DNA of 64,000 nt from Umezawaea sp049997955. GTDB lineage: Bacteria; Actinomycetota; Actinomycetes; Mycobacteriales; Pseudonocardiaceae. The stretch lies in contig JAEBDY010000027.1 of NCBI GenBank assembly GCA_049997955.1, positions 1-64,000 of the forward strand, in the 5' to 3' direction. Below are positions 42,289 to 50,590 of this stretch, piece after piece (within the stretch, counting starts at the first letter, position 1; each line of letters opens with the position of its first letter). The notes beneath the pieces are model-generated. The model saw only the letters and a list, made by a program, of their open reading frames with translations. It had not been told where the DNA came from and ran no database searches. The position numbers and the translations under genes were made by a program.

Positions 42289-44394
42289 GTGGTGTCGGCA
42301 AGGTTCCCGTCCGGTGCGGCGTACGTCGAGGCGCTGCAGAACACGGCGCTGTGCTTCGACGACCCGGAGCTGAAGGGCGCTCGCGTCGCGCTGGACAAGC
42401 TGCACCGCCCGAGGGCGATCTCGGGCAACTTCGCCAGCGTGTTCTCGGTGACCGCGGCGAACGGGCGGCGCTACGCGATCAAGTGCTTCACCAGGGAGGT
42501 CTCCGACCAGGAGGTCCGCTACCGCGCGGTCAGCGACCACCTGGCCAAGCTCGACCACCGCTGGAAGGTGGGGTTCACCTACCTGCCGCACGGGATCATG
42601 GTCGAGGGGCACCGCTACCCGATCCTCAAGATGGACTGGGTGGAGGCCACGAGCCTCACCCGGTGGCTCGACGACCACGTGCAGGACTCGGTCGCCGTCG
42701 TCCGCGTGGCGCAGCGGTTCGCCGAGCTCGTGGCGGAGTTGGAGCACGCGGGCATCGCGCACGGCGACCTCCAGCACGGCAACCTGCTCGTCGTCGCCGA
42801 CGGATCGCTCCGGCTGGTCGACTACGACGGCATGTTCGTCCCGGCGCTGGAGGGCGCGGGCGCCGCGGAGATCGGGCACCGCAACTACCAGTCGCCGTCG
42901 CGGTCGCAGTCGGACTTCGACCCGACGATCGACCGGTTCTCCGCGTGGGTGATCTACCTGTCGCTGGTCGCCCTCGCGGCGGAGCCCGCGCTGTGGACCC
43001 AGCTCCGCGAGGACGGCGGCGAGTACCTGCTGCTCGCCGAGGACGACTTCACCGACCCGATCACGTCCAGCCGGTTCTCCATCCTGCTCAACCACGTCTC
43101 GCCCGAGGTGCGGCTCCTGGTCGGGCAGGTGCAGGCGCTGGTGGCGATCCCACCGACCCTGCTGCCCGAGCTGAAGCCCATCGCGGTGGACGCCCTGCCG
43201 TCCCGCTCGTACTTCCACCAGCCCACGATCGCGGGCCTGCCCGCGTGGATGGCCGACCACGTCGCGGACGTGGAGCCGGTCGTGGAGCGGCGCTTCACCC
43301 GCCGCGGGCCCGGTCTGGTCGCGGCGACGGTGCTGCTGGCCGTCGTCCTGGTCGGCCTGGTGGTGCTGGGCGCGCTCGCCGTGGTCGGGCCCGCGCTCGC
43401 CTGCGGTCTCGCGGCGCTCAGCGGTGTGCTGTGGTGCGCCGACGTGGCCCTGGTCTACCTGCGCGGGGCGGAGGCGAAGGCCGCGCGCGAAGCGCGGTCC
43501 CACCGGGACAAGGCGCGGCAGGAGCAGGTCTCGGCGAACCAGCAGCTGGCCGCGGCGGACAAACGGGCCGACCAGCTCGCCGACGCCGCGAAGCGGAGCA
43601 CCGAGGACGGCCGCAAGCGCAGGCAGACCGTGCAGGCCACGCACGGCAGCGAACTCGCGGTGGTCAACCAGGAGCACACGCGGTACCTGGCGATGATCGC
43701 GGCCGAACGCACCGGCACCGCCAACCAGCTGCGCCAGGAACTCGCCCAGGCGCTGCTCGCGGCCCAGGCCGAGCACGTGCGCGGCAAGCTGGAGAAGATC
43801 CTGATCTCCGAGAGCGGCGTCGACGGCATCGGCGGCAAGCTCGTCGGCAACCTGCGGGACGCGGGCATCGTCACGGCGGCCGACTTCGACGGCGTCGGCT
43901 ACATGGTCAACGGCCAGTTCCAGAACAAGATCGCCCAGTTCCACCTGACCTCCGGCTACTCCGTGCGGGTCCCCGGCATCGGCGAGGTGAAGGCGAACCG
44001 CCTGGAGGCGTGGCGCAAGGAGCAGGAGCACCACGCCCGCCGTTCGCAGCCGATCCGCCTGCACGACGGCCAGCTGAAGGTGATCGAGGCCAGGTTCCGC
44101 ACGCAGCTGCTGCAACTCGGCACCGCCGAGCAGCAGGCGCAGGCCACCGCCCAGCAGAAGAAGGCCCTGCTCAACCAGCGCCTCAGCCACGACCTGGCCG
44201 CGCTGGACCTGGAGCAGCGCGCGCTGACCGCGAAGGCGTCGCAGGACCAGAGCAGGCACGCTCCGGTGCTCCGCAAGGCGCAGGAGGACGCCGAACGCGC
44301 CACCCGCCGCTACGAGTCGGCCGTGCGCGAGGCGGACGCGCACCGGCGCATCACCTACCCGCGCTTCCTGGCGTTCGCGGTGACGGGGAAGTAG
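42289..44394 (+). CDS. Protein kinase-like protein with TM, coiled coil and HhH
   Basis: Residues about 45-260 are a divergent Ser/Thr kinase: VAIK-type Lys in RRYAIKCFTRE, catalytic loop AHGDLQHGNLLV (Asp and Asn kept) and DFG replaced by DYD (LRLVDYDGMF). Two hydrophobic helices at about 345-395 (AATVLLAVVLVGLVVLGALA) suggest membrane anchoring. Then come a long coiled coil with ARQEQVSANQQLAAADKRAD, a helix-hairpin-helix region (VDGIGGKLVGNLRDAGIVTA and RVPGIGEVKANRLEAW) and a second coiled coil. HhH implies DNA or RNA contact. A GTG at 42289 or the next GTG at 42292 is the start. Final gene of the TerY-P-like triad. Confidence 0.85.
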   Translation: MVSARFPSGAAYVEALQNTALCFDDPELKGARVALDKLHRPRAISGNFASVFSVTAANGRRYAIKCFTREVSDQEVRYRAVSDHLAKLDHRWKVGFTYLPHGIMVEGHRYPILKMDWVEATSLTRWLDDHVQDSVAVVRVAQRFAELVAELEHAGIAHGDLQHGNLLVVADGSLRLVDYDGMFVPALEGAGAAEIGHRNYQSPSRSQSDFDPTIDRFSAWVIYLSLVALAAEPALWTQLREDGGEYLLLAEDDFTDPITSSRFSILLNHVSPEVRLLVGQVQALVAIPPTLLPELKPIAVDALPSRSYFHQPTIAGLPAWMADHVADVEPVVERRFTRRGPGLVAATVLLAVVLVGLVVLGALAVVGPALACGLAALSGVLWCADVALVYLRGAEAKAAREARSHRDKARQEQVSANQQLAAADKRADQLADAAKRSTEDGRKRRQTVQATHGSELAVVNQEHTRYLAMIAAERTGTANQLRQELAQALLAAQAEHVRGKLEKILISESGVDGIGGKLVGNLRDAGIVTAADFDGVGYMVNGQFQNKIAQFHLTSGYSVRVPGIGEVKANRLEAWRKEQEHHARRSQPIRLHDGQLKVIEARFRTQLLQLGTAEQQAQATAQQKKALLNQRLSHDLAALDLEQRALTAKASQDQSRHAPVLRKAQEDAERATRRYESAVREADAHRRITYPRFLAFAVTGK

Positions 44395-44420
44395 CGCCCG
44401 ACCCCGGCGGGGTCGGGCGC
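44394..44420. terminator. Bidirectional terminator between kinase and VOC gene
   Basis: GCGCCCGACCCC (44394-44405) pairs perfectly with 44409-44420 around a 3-nt loop. It overlaps the kinase stop and lies 8 bp from the convergent VOC gene stop. Confidence 0.8.
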
Positions 44421-44427
44421 GTCCCGG

Positions 44428-44808
44428 CTACGCCCGCGGTTCGGGCTGGAGGATGCCGAAGATGTTGCCCTCGGTGTCCTTGTAGTAGGCGAGCTTGCCG
44501 ATCCCCGGCACGGTGTCCTTCGCCAGCGCGACCGTGCCGCCCGCGCGTTCGGCGGCGGCGGTGTACGCGTCGATGTCGTCCACGGCGATGGTCAGCGGCG
44601 AGGCGTTGACCGGGGCGTCGGGGGCCGGTTCGGGGCCTCGGCGGACGGTGAGGCCGCCGTTGATCCCGTCGCCCTCGTCACCGGTCTTGATGGACCAGTA
44701 GTCCATCTCGCCGAACCGCTGGAACTTCCACCCGAACGTCGACTCGTAGAAGGCCTGGGCACGCGCTGGGTCCGAGGCGTGGATCTCGAAGTGCACTGGG
44801 CGTGGCAT
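44428..44808 (-). CDS. VOC-superfamily (glyoxalase-like) protein
   Basis: This 126-residue single VOC domain has the N-terminal HFEIHASDPARAQAFYESTFGW with the first metal-ligand His, MDYWSIKTG, and the C-terminal GIGKLAYYKDTEGNIFGILQ with the final Glu. It is typical of the small glyoxalase/bleomycin-resistance/dioxygenase proteins common in actinobacteria; substrate unknown. ATG at 44808, divergent from another VOC gene. Confidence 0.85.
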   Translation of the reverse strand: MPRPVHFEIHASDPARAQAFYESTFGWKFQRFGEMDYWSIKTGDEGDGINGGLTVRRGPEPAPDAPVNASPLTIAVDDIDAYTAAAERAGGTVALAKDTVPGIGKLAYYKDTEGNIFGILQPEPRA

Positions 44809-44883
44809 GGGGCGGACGGTACGCCCGAAATCGGCGGCTATCCAGGACCGGGGCTGTCACCAATTCGGCTTAACGTCGATCGC

Positions 44884-45285
44884 ATGGGACTGAACATCCA
44901 GGTGGCCTTCGACTCGCACGACCCCGCCAAGCTGGCCGAGTTCTGGGCCGTGGCCGCGGGGTACGTGCCGCAACCACCGCCGAAGGGGTTCGACACGTGG
45001 GAGGACTTCGGGCGGTCGATCAACCTCCCGGAGGAGCGCTGGAACGACCAGACGGCACTGGTCGACCCCGACGGCAAGGGACCGCGGATCTTCATCCAGA
45101 AGGTCCCGGAGGGCAAGACGGCGAAGAACCGCGTGCACCTCGACATCGATCCGGGACCGGACAAGGCGGCCCACGTGGCGAAGCTCGTCGACGCGGGCGC
45201 GAAGGTGGTCGCGGAAGTGGACGAGCCGACCGGCAGGTGCACGGTTCTGCAGGACCCAGAGGGCAACGAGTTCTGCGTGCACTAG
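44884..45285 (+). CDS. VOC-superfamily (glyoxalase-like) protein
   Basis: This 133-residue VOC protein has the pattern of the glyoxalase-like domain family: VAFDSHDPAKLAEFWAVAAGY, RIFIQKVPEGKTAKNRVHLDI and the closing VLQDPEGNEFCVH. The usual first His is represented by DSHDP. ATG at 44884 (MGLNIQVAFDSHD) is the natural start, with TAACGT just upstream suggesting a leaderless message. A function in detoxification is possible but not shown. Confidence 0.83.
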   Translation: MGLNIQVAFDSHDPAKLAEFWAVAAGYVPQPPPKGFDTWEDFGRSINLPEERWNDQTALVDPDGKGPRIFIQKVPEGKTAKNRVHLDIDPGPDKAAHVAKLVDAGAKVVAEVDEPTGRCTVLQDPEGNEFCVH

Positions 45286-45306
45286 GCCGGTCGGCCCGGT
45301 CCACTG

Positions 45307-45381
45307 GTGCGGTGACCGCTAACCCTTGCCGGGTTTCGCCCTGAGACGCGCGAAACCCGGTGAGGATTGCGGTCACCGCAC
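45307..45381. terminator. Nested double hairpin between convergent genes
   Basis: Outer stem GTGCGGTGACCGC (45307-45319) pairs with GCGGTCACCGCAC (45369-45381). Inner stem CCGGGTTTCGC (45329-45339) pairs with GCGAAACCCGG (45350-45360). Both are perfect, separated by an asymmetric internal loop. It ends at the stop codon of the convergent ABC permease gene and probably terminates both units. Confidence 0.78.
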
Positions 45382-46328
45382 TAGCTGGTGACGTCCTTGG
45401 TGGTGAAGCGGCGGGCGGCGAGCAGCGTGAACAGCCCGCCGTACACCAGCGCCGAGAACACACCCTTGGTCATCTCGGTCCAGTCGATGTCCGTCGACAG
45501 CAGGTCCGCCCACGACAGCGCGTAGTGCGTCGGCAGGTACTGCCGCAGGTCGCCGAGCGCGGTGATCTGGTCGAGGATCTGCGACAGGATCGACACGAGC
45601 ACCGCGCCGCCGACCGCGCCCAGTGGCGCGTCGGTGGCGACGGACAGGAACATCGCCAGGCCCGCGACCCAGAACAGGTGGATCGCGATGTAGCCGACCG
45701 CGAGCACCAGCGCCGTCACGCCGTCGCCGAACGACGCGGCCTCGCCGGTGGGGCTCACCAGTTCGCCGGAGCCGTACCAGACGACGCCGACGGCCAGCGC
45801 GACCGCGGGCAGCAGCGCCAGCGCGAACACCGACAGCAGCCCGGACGAGATGGCCTTGCGGCGCAGCAGCCGGTGCCGCGGGATCGGCGCGGCGAGCAGG
45901 TACTTCAGGCTCGACCACGACGCCTCGCTGGCGATCGTGTCGCCGAAGAACAGCGCCACGATCATCGGCAGCAGGAAGCTGCTCGTCACGAACAGCGTCA
46001 GCAGCACGAAGTTCACGCCGCTGGCCGTTGCCAGGTCGACGAACCCGCCGGACCTGCGGTTCGGCGACGCCTCACCCAGCTCGAACGAGATCACCAGGAT
46101 GATCGGCAGCAGCACCAGGAACGCCAGCACGAGCTGGGTCCGGCGCCGCCGCAGCTGGCGGATCAGCTCCACCCGCAGCGGCATCGTCTTGCGGGCGCGG
46201 TAGCCGACGGTCGAGCCGTCCGGCGCGACCGCGTTCACCTCGCTCGCCACGGCCGTGGCCAGGTCGTCGATCGCGGCCGAGTCGGTGTGCACGCCGCCGG
46301 CGCCCAGTTCATCCTTGGAGCCGCTCAC
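45381..46328 (-). CDS. ABC-2 type transporter permease
   Basis: This 315-residue membrane protein has about six hydrophobic segments: TQLVLAFLVLLPIILVISFEL, VNFVLLTLFVTSSFLLPMIVA, SSGLLSVFALALLPAVALAV, LVLAVGYIAIHLFWVAGLAM and others. It has the ABC2_membrane pattern of drug or lipid exporters. The C-terminal motif GGLFTLLAARRFTTKD is typical. The start is GTG 46328, overlapping the hydrolase-ABC gene stop (GTGA). The apparent 1052-residue frame that continues upstream is a shadow of that gene. It forms an exporter with the ATPase domain encoded upstream. Confidence 0.87.
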   Translation of the reverse strand: MSGSKDELGAGGVHTDSAAIDDLATAVASEVNAVAPDGSTVGYRARKTMPLRVELIRQLRRRRTQLVLAFLVLLPIILVISFELGEASPNRRSGGFVDLATASGVNFVLLTLFVTSSFLLPMIVALFFGDTIASEASWSSLKYLLAAPIPRHRLLRRKAISSGLLSVFALALLPAVALAVGVVWYGSGELVSPTGEAASFGDGVTALVLAVGYIAIHLFWVAGLAMFLSVATDAPLGAVGGAVLVSILSQILDQITALGDLRQYLPTHYALSWADLLSTDIDWTEMTKGVFSALVYGGLFTLLAARRFTTKDVTS

Positions 46329-49195
46329 GCCGAACTCCCCTCTCCGACGAGTTCCAGGAACGCGTCCTCCAGTCGCCTGCGCGGACCGACCTGGTCGACC
46401 ATGATCCCGGCCTTGACCAGTTCGCCCAGCGCGACCGCGCGGGGCGTGCCGTTGAGGCCCGCGTGCACGAGTTCGCCGTCGACGTGCACGTCGTGCACGC
46501 CGTCCAGGGCGCGCAGCACGGTCGCTGCCTGCATCGGCTCGTCCACCTTGAACGTGGCCTCGCCGCCGCCCTGCGCGATGTCCTCGACCAGGCCCGCGGC
46601 GACCAGCTGGCCCTTGTGCATCACCACGACGTGCGTGCAGGTCTGCTCGACCTCGGCCAGCAGGTGGCTGGAGACCAGCACCGTCCGGCCCGCCGCCGCG
46701 TAGCGGCGCAGCACGTCGCGCATCTGGTGGATCTGGGGCGGGTCGAGACCGTTGGTGGGTTCGTCCAGCACGAGCAGGTCCGGCAGGCCGAGCATCGCCT
46801 GCGCGATGGCCAGCCGCTGCCGCATGCCCTGGCTGTACGTGCGCACCTTGCGGTTCACGGCGTTGCCGAGGCCCGCGATCTCCAGCGCCTCCTCGAAGTG
46901 CGCCTGCTCGACCGGTCGGCCGGTGGCCGCCCAGTACAGGTGCAGGTTCGCCGTGCCGGACAGGTGCGGCAGGAAGCCGGCGCCCTCGACGAACGACCCG
47001 ATGCGGGACAGCACGGGCGCGCCGGGCGTGATCTTGTGCCCGAACACCCTGATGCCGCCCTCGGACGGGTGGATCAGGCCCATCAGCATCCGCAGCGTGG
47101 TGGTCTTGCCCGCGCCGTTCGGCCCGAGCAGGCCCAGCACCTGGCCGTGCTCGACCCGGAAGGACAGGTCCTTCACGGCGGTGAGCTTGCCGGGGTACGA
47201 CTTGGTCAGGTTCTCGATCACCAGCGGCACGGTGAGCAGGTCGGGGTCGACGTCCGCGGCGAGCCTGCGCCGGAACGCGGCCACGACGCCGACCGCGACG
47301 AAGACCAGCAGCACGATGCCGATGCCCCACAGCGCGGTGGTCGGCGCCCCGGTGGCGGCGTTCGTGCCCGGCACCACGGGCAGCTGGATGGAGTCGTCCG
47401 CCAGCGAGACCCGGTAGGCCGCCGGGGTCTCGGCGTTCGCGTACGACTGGTCGGTGGTCGCCACGACCAGCTGCACGCGGTGGTTGCTCTCGACCGGTCG
47501 CACGATCCCCGCGAGCGACACGGTCACGTCGACCGGGCTGCCGTCGGCGGGCAGGGACGTGATCCGCACGGGTGCCACGGCCGCGCCGGGCAGCGTGCGG
47601 TTGCCGTTCGCGTCGGCGTCGTAGAACTTCACGAACAGCACCGCGCCCTCGGCGGGCACCGGCTGACCGGGCACCGCCGCGACCCGCAGCTTCACCGTGG
47701 GGGAGCCCGCGACCAGCACCTGCGAGGTGAGCTGCTCGGAGCTGAACACGGCTGCCTGGCCGGGCAGGTCGATCGACAGCCTGCTGGACAGCGAGTTCGA
47801 CCCGCTGAGCACCGCGCCGAAGCCCGGCAGGCTGCTCACCGCGGCCGGGTTGCCGCCCGCGGGGTTGACCACGACCTGCTCGCGGCCCTGGAGGGGCAGC
47901 GAGGTCCGCTCGGTCGCGGAGCCGCCGGTGAGGCCGGGGTAGCTCCCCGAGGTCACGGTCCGGATCGAGGACGTCCCGTTGGTGCGGAACGCGCCCTGCA
48001 CCGCGTACTCGAAGCCGGTGCCGGGGTCGGTGCCCTTGTTCTGCAGGTGGAACGCCATCCAGTCGGCGATCTCGCCGCGCAGGGACGCGCCGGGGCTGCC
48101 GCCGTCGTGGCCGCCCGCGTACCAGACGACCTTGACCTCGGCGCCGTTCGCGCTGATCTGCCGGGCGTTCGCGTCGGCCTGGTCGAGGCCGAACAGGGTG
48201 TCCTGCTCGCCCTGCACGATCAGCGTCGGCTGCTTGATCTTGTCCGTGACCGCCACGGGGGAGACGTCGCGCAGCAGCTTCAGCGTCGCCGGGCTCGCCT
48301 TGCCGGTGGTCGCGACCTCCGTGTAGGCGGCGCACACCTCGGGGGTGAAGCGGCCGCACGCGTCCGGCGTCGGCGTGTTGCCGCCGCCGGGCTGACGGCC
48401 CTGCGCGGTCACGGAGCCCGCCGCCGCGGCGGCGTTGCCCACCGGGTCGTCGTCCTCCTGGCCGGGTTCCGGGGCCTCCTGGCCGGGGCTGGCGCCCTCG
48501 CTGCCGGACAGTCCCGCGGAGAAGAAGATGCCCGCCCACGAGCGCTTGAACACGCCGTCCTCGCCGAACGAGCCCGCGGCGGGCGTGGGCGTGTCGGAGG
48601 ACTGGGTGGCACCGGAGTTCGGCAGCAGCGCCTGCGACAGGTCGTTGTAGGTGATCACCGGCGCGAGCGTGTCCACGCGCGCGTCGACGCCCGCGAGCAG
48701 CAGCGACAGCGAGCCGCCGTAGGAGCCGCCGGTCACGCCGACCCTCGGGTCGCCGGGGCCGTCGGTCTGCACCTCCTCGCGGGTGGCCAGCCAGTCGAGC
48801 AGCTTCTGCGCGTCCTTGACCTCGTAGTCGAGGGAGTTGAGGGCGATCTTCCCTTCACTGCGGCCGAAGCCGCGGGCCGAGTAGGCGAGCACGACGAACC
48901 CTCGCTGCGCCAGTTCGGTGGCCTGGGCGGCCACGCTGGCCTTGCTGCCGCCGAAGCCGTGCGGGAGCAGGATGGCGGGTGCGGGTGTCTGGGCGGGCAG
49001 GTACAGCGTGGTGTCGATCTGGATCGTCTGGGAGTTACCCGGACTTTCCGGCACGTCGATCACCGCGTCACGGGTGCTCACCGGCGGAGGGGCGTCTTCC
49101 GATCGTGTCCAGAGCACGGTGCCGCCGATGAGGGCGAGCACCACTAGCACGATGGGGAGAGACCACCTGCCGCGGAGGCGGGAGAGGTGGGACAC
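46325..49195 (-). CDS. Alpha/beta-hydrolase fused to ABC ATPase
   Basis: A 956-residue fusion. It begins with a membrane anchor (SLPIVLVVLALIGGTVLW). An extracytoplasmic alpha/beta hydrolase of CocE/X-Pro dipeptidyl-peptidase type follows at about residues 50-380 (nucleophile GGSYGGSLSL, LIVQGEQDTLFG, GGHDGG). Next come an X-PRO_dpp C-terminal jelly-roll (about 400-600) and a second membrane helix (ALWGIGIVLLVFVAVGVVAAF). The cytoplasmic ABC ATPase (about 660-950) has Walker A GPNGAGKTTTLRM, signature YSQGMRQRLAIAQAM and Walker B LLVLDEPTNGLDP. GTG start at 49195. It pairs with the downstream permease. The hydrolase may cleave the exported substrate outside. Confidence 0.88.
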   Translation of the reverse strand: MSHLSRLRGRWSLPIVLVVLALIGGTVLWTRSEDAPPPVSTRDAVIDVPESPGNSQTIQIDTTLYLPAQTPAPAILLPHGFGGSKASVAAQATELAQRGFVVLAYSARGFGRSEGKIALNSLDYEVKDAQKLLDWLATREEVQTDGPGDPRVGVTGGSYGGSLSLLLAGVDARVDTLAPVITYNDLSQALLPNSGATQSSDTPTPAAGSFGEDGVFKRSWAGIFFSAGLSGSEGASPGQEAPEPGQEDDDPVGNAAAAAGSVTAQGRQPGGGNTPTPDACGRFTPEVCAAYTEVATTGKASPATLKLLRDVSPVAVTDKIKQPTLIVQGEQDTLFGLDQADANARQISANGAEVKVVWYAGGHDGGSPGASLRGEIADWMAFHLQNKGTDPGTGFEYAVQGAFRTNGTSSIRTVTSGSYPGLTGGSATERTSLPLQGREQVVVNPAGGNPAAVSSLPGFGAVLSGSNSLSSRLSIDLPGQAAVFSSEQLTSQVLVAGSPTVKLRVAAVPGQPVPAEGAVLFVKFYDADANGNRTLPGAAVAPVRITSLPADGSPVDVTVSLAGIVRPVESNHRVQLVVATTDQSYANAETPAAYRVSLADDSIQLPVVPGTNAATGAPTTALWGIGIVLLVFVAVGVVAAFRRRLAADVDPDLLTVPLVIENLTKSYPGKLTAVKDLSFRVEHGQVLGLLGPNGAGKTTTLRMLMGLIHPSEGGIRVFGHKITPGAPVLSRIGSFVEGAGFLPHLSGTANLHLYWAATGRPVEQAHFEEALEIAGLGNAVNRKVRTYSQGMRQRLAIAQAMLGLPDLLVLDEPTNGLDPPQIHQMRDVLRRYAAAGRTVLVSSHLLAEVEQTCTHVVVMHKGQLVAAGLVEDIAQGGGEATFKVDEPMQAATVLRALDGVHDVHVDGELVHAGLNGTPRAVALGELVKAGIMVDQVGPRRRLEDAFLELVGEGSSA

Positions 49196-49374
49196 GTCGT
49201 GACCTTATTGGAGGTTTGCTGAGAACGGGCTGAAGGTGGATGACCGGTGTACCACGTCCCGTCCGTTTCGCAGGCGGGAGCACCGCGGTTCCGGACGGGT
49301 GAAATCGAGGTGTGGCAGGTGCGTCTGGTCACGACGAGTGGCGTCGAGCGCCCCGAGTGGGCCAGACTCTTGTC

Positions 49375-49490
49375 AAGCGTGGAGGGGAGTACTCCCAACG
49401 CAGCGGTGTCGTCAACACGGTGCTCGACCTGAGAGCACCCGGTGCCGTTGGCCGGGCAGAGGACCGCCTGGTGGAGGAGACCTCCGGGCA
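49375..49490 (+). ncRNA. Manganese riboswitch (yybP-ykoY type)
   Basis: The leader of terC holds the family signature GGGGAGTACTCC (49384-49395) and the Mn-site loop GTGTCGTCAACACGG (49406-49420). A GC-rich stem region follows, then CCGGGCAGAGGACC. P1 would pair GGAGG (49381-49385) with CCTCC (49481-49485). The latter can instead pair with GGAGG at 49473-49477, giving a simple on/off switch. The gene it controls (TerC/Alx exporter) is the classic partner of this riboswitch. Confidence 0.8.
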
Positions 49491-49520
49491 TTGGCGTGCG
49501 CCTGTCCGGAGGTTGGAATA

Positions 49521-50522
49521 ATGGTAGTTCCCGCGTGGCTGTGGATCGCCACGATCGCCGGTCTCCTGGCGCTCCTCGCCGTCGACCTCGTGATCGTCGA
49601 CCGCAAGCCGCACGAGGTCACCCTCGGTGAGGCGGGCCGCTGGGTGGCGTTCTACGTCGCCGTGGCCATCGCCTTCGGCGCCGGGCTCTGGTTCTTCGCG
49701 GGCAGCCAGCCCGCCACGGAGTTCTTCGCCGGGTACATCACCGAGTACTCGCTCAGCGTCGACAACCTCTTCATCTTCCTGATCATCATGACCACGTTCA
49801 AGGTGCCGTCGATCCACCAGCACAGGGTGCTCCTCATCGGCATCGTGATGGCGCTGGTCATGCGCGGCATCTTCATCGCGGTCGGCGCCGCGGTCATCGC
49901 GCAGTTCAGCTGGGTCTTCTACATCTTCGGCGCGTTCCTCATCTACACCGCCTACAACCTGGCGAGGACGAACCACAACGAGGAAGAGGACGACTTCAAG
50001 GAGAACACCGCGCTGCGGCTCGTGCGGAAGGTCTTCCCGGTCACGGACGAGTACCACGATTCCAAGTCGTTCATCCGGATCAACGGCAAGCGCTTCGTGA
50101 CCCCGATGTTCATCGTGATCGTCGCGATCGGCACCACGGACCTGCTGTTCGCGCTCGACTCGATCCCGGCGATCTTCGGCCTCACCAAGGAGCCGTTCCT
50201 CGTCTTCGCGGCCAACGCCTTCGCCCTGATGGGTCTGCGGCAGCTGTACTTCCTGCTCGGCGGCCTGCTCAGCAAGCTGGTGTACCTGTCGGTCGGCCTG
50301 TCGGTCATCCTCGGGTTCATCGGCGTCAAGCTGATCCTGGAAGCCCTGCACACCAACACGTTCTCGTTCCTCAACGGCGGCGAGGGCCTGCCGGTGCCGA
50401 CGATCGGCATCGAACTCTCGCTCGCGGTGATCGTCGGCGTGCTGGCCATCACCACGATCGCCAGCCTCATCAAGGTGAAGCGCCACCCCGAGGCCGCCAA
50501 GCACGTGGGGTCCTCGCACTAG
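49521..50522 (+). CDS. TerC/Alx-family membrane protein, probable Mn exporter
   Basis: This 333-residue integral membrane protein has the TerC fold with about nine helices. Conserved metal-site segments are TEYSLSVDNLFIFLIIM and TTDLLFALDSIPAIFGLTKE. In E. coli and B. subtilis such proteins export or metallate Mn(II). Acidic cytoplasmic loop NHNEEEDDFKENT. ATG 49521, preceded by GGAGG 8 bp upstream. Control by the riboswitch upstream would raise export when Mn is high. TerC and the TerY-like triad 5 kb upstream belong to the same family network. A symmetric terminator follows. Confidence 0.93.
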   Translation: MVVPAWLWIATIAGLLALLAVDLVIVDRKPHEVTLGEAGRWVAFYVAVAIAFGAGLWFFAGSQPATEFFAGYITEYSLSVDNLFIFLIIMTTFKVPSIHQHRVLLIGIVMALVMRGIFIAVGAAVIAQFSWVFYIFGAFLIYTAYNLARTNHNEEEDDFKENTALRLVRKVFPVTDEYHDSKSFIRINGKRFVTPMFIVIVAIGTTDLLFALDSIPAIFGLTKEPFLVFAANAFALMGLRQLYFLLGGLLSKLVYLSVGLSVILGFIGVKLILEALHTNTFSFLNGGEGLPVPTIGIELSLAVIVGVLAITTIASLIKVKRHPEAAKHVGSSH

Positions 50523-50535
50523 AGCCGGAAGAAGT

Positions 50536-50580
50536 CCGTGGGCGGGTCGGGAAACCCCTAGCTCCCCGACCCGCCCACGG
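50536..50580. terminator. Bidirectional terminator between terC and amidohydrolase
   Basis: A perfect 16-bp stem, CCGTGGGCGGGTCGGG (50536-50551) with 50565-50580, and a 13-nt loop containing AAACCCCTAGCTC. It sits between two convergent stops. Confidence 0.85.
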
Positions 50581-50590
50581 CACTTCGGCG

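Noticed and set aside
45381..48539. 1052-residue minus-strand frame suggesting a giant permease or frameshift
   Set aside because: Only the last 315 residues look like protein (ABC permease). The rest is an off-frame reading of the hydrolase-ABC gene.
49361..49380. Fifth copy of the dispersed hairpin (CTTGTCAAGCGTGG)
   Set aside because: It shares only TTGTCAAG; the loop and complementary arm are absent, and it belongs to the Mn riboswitch leader.
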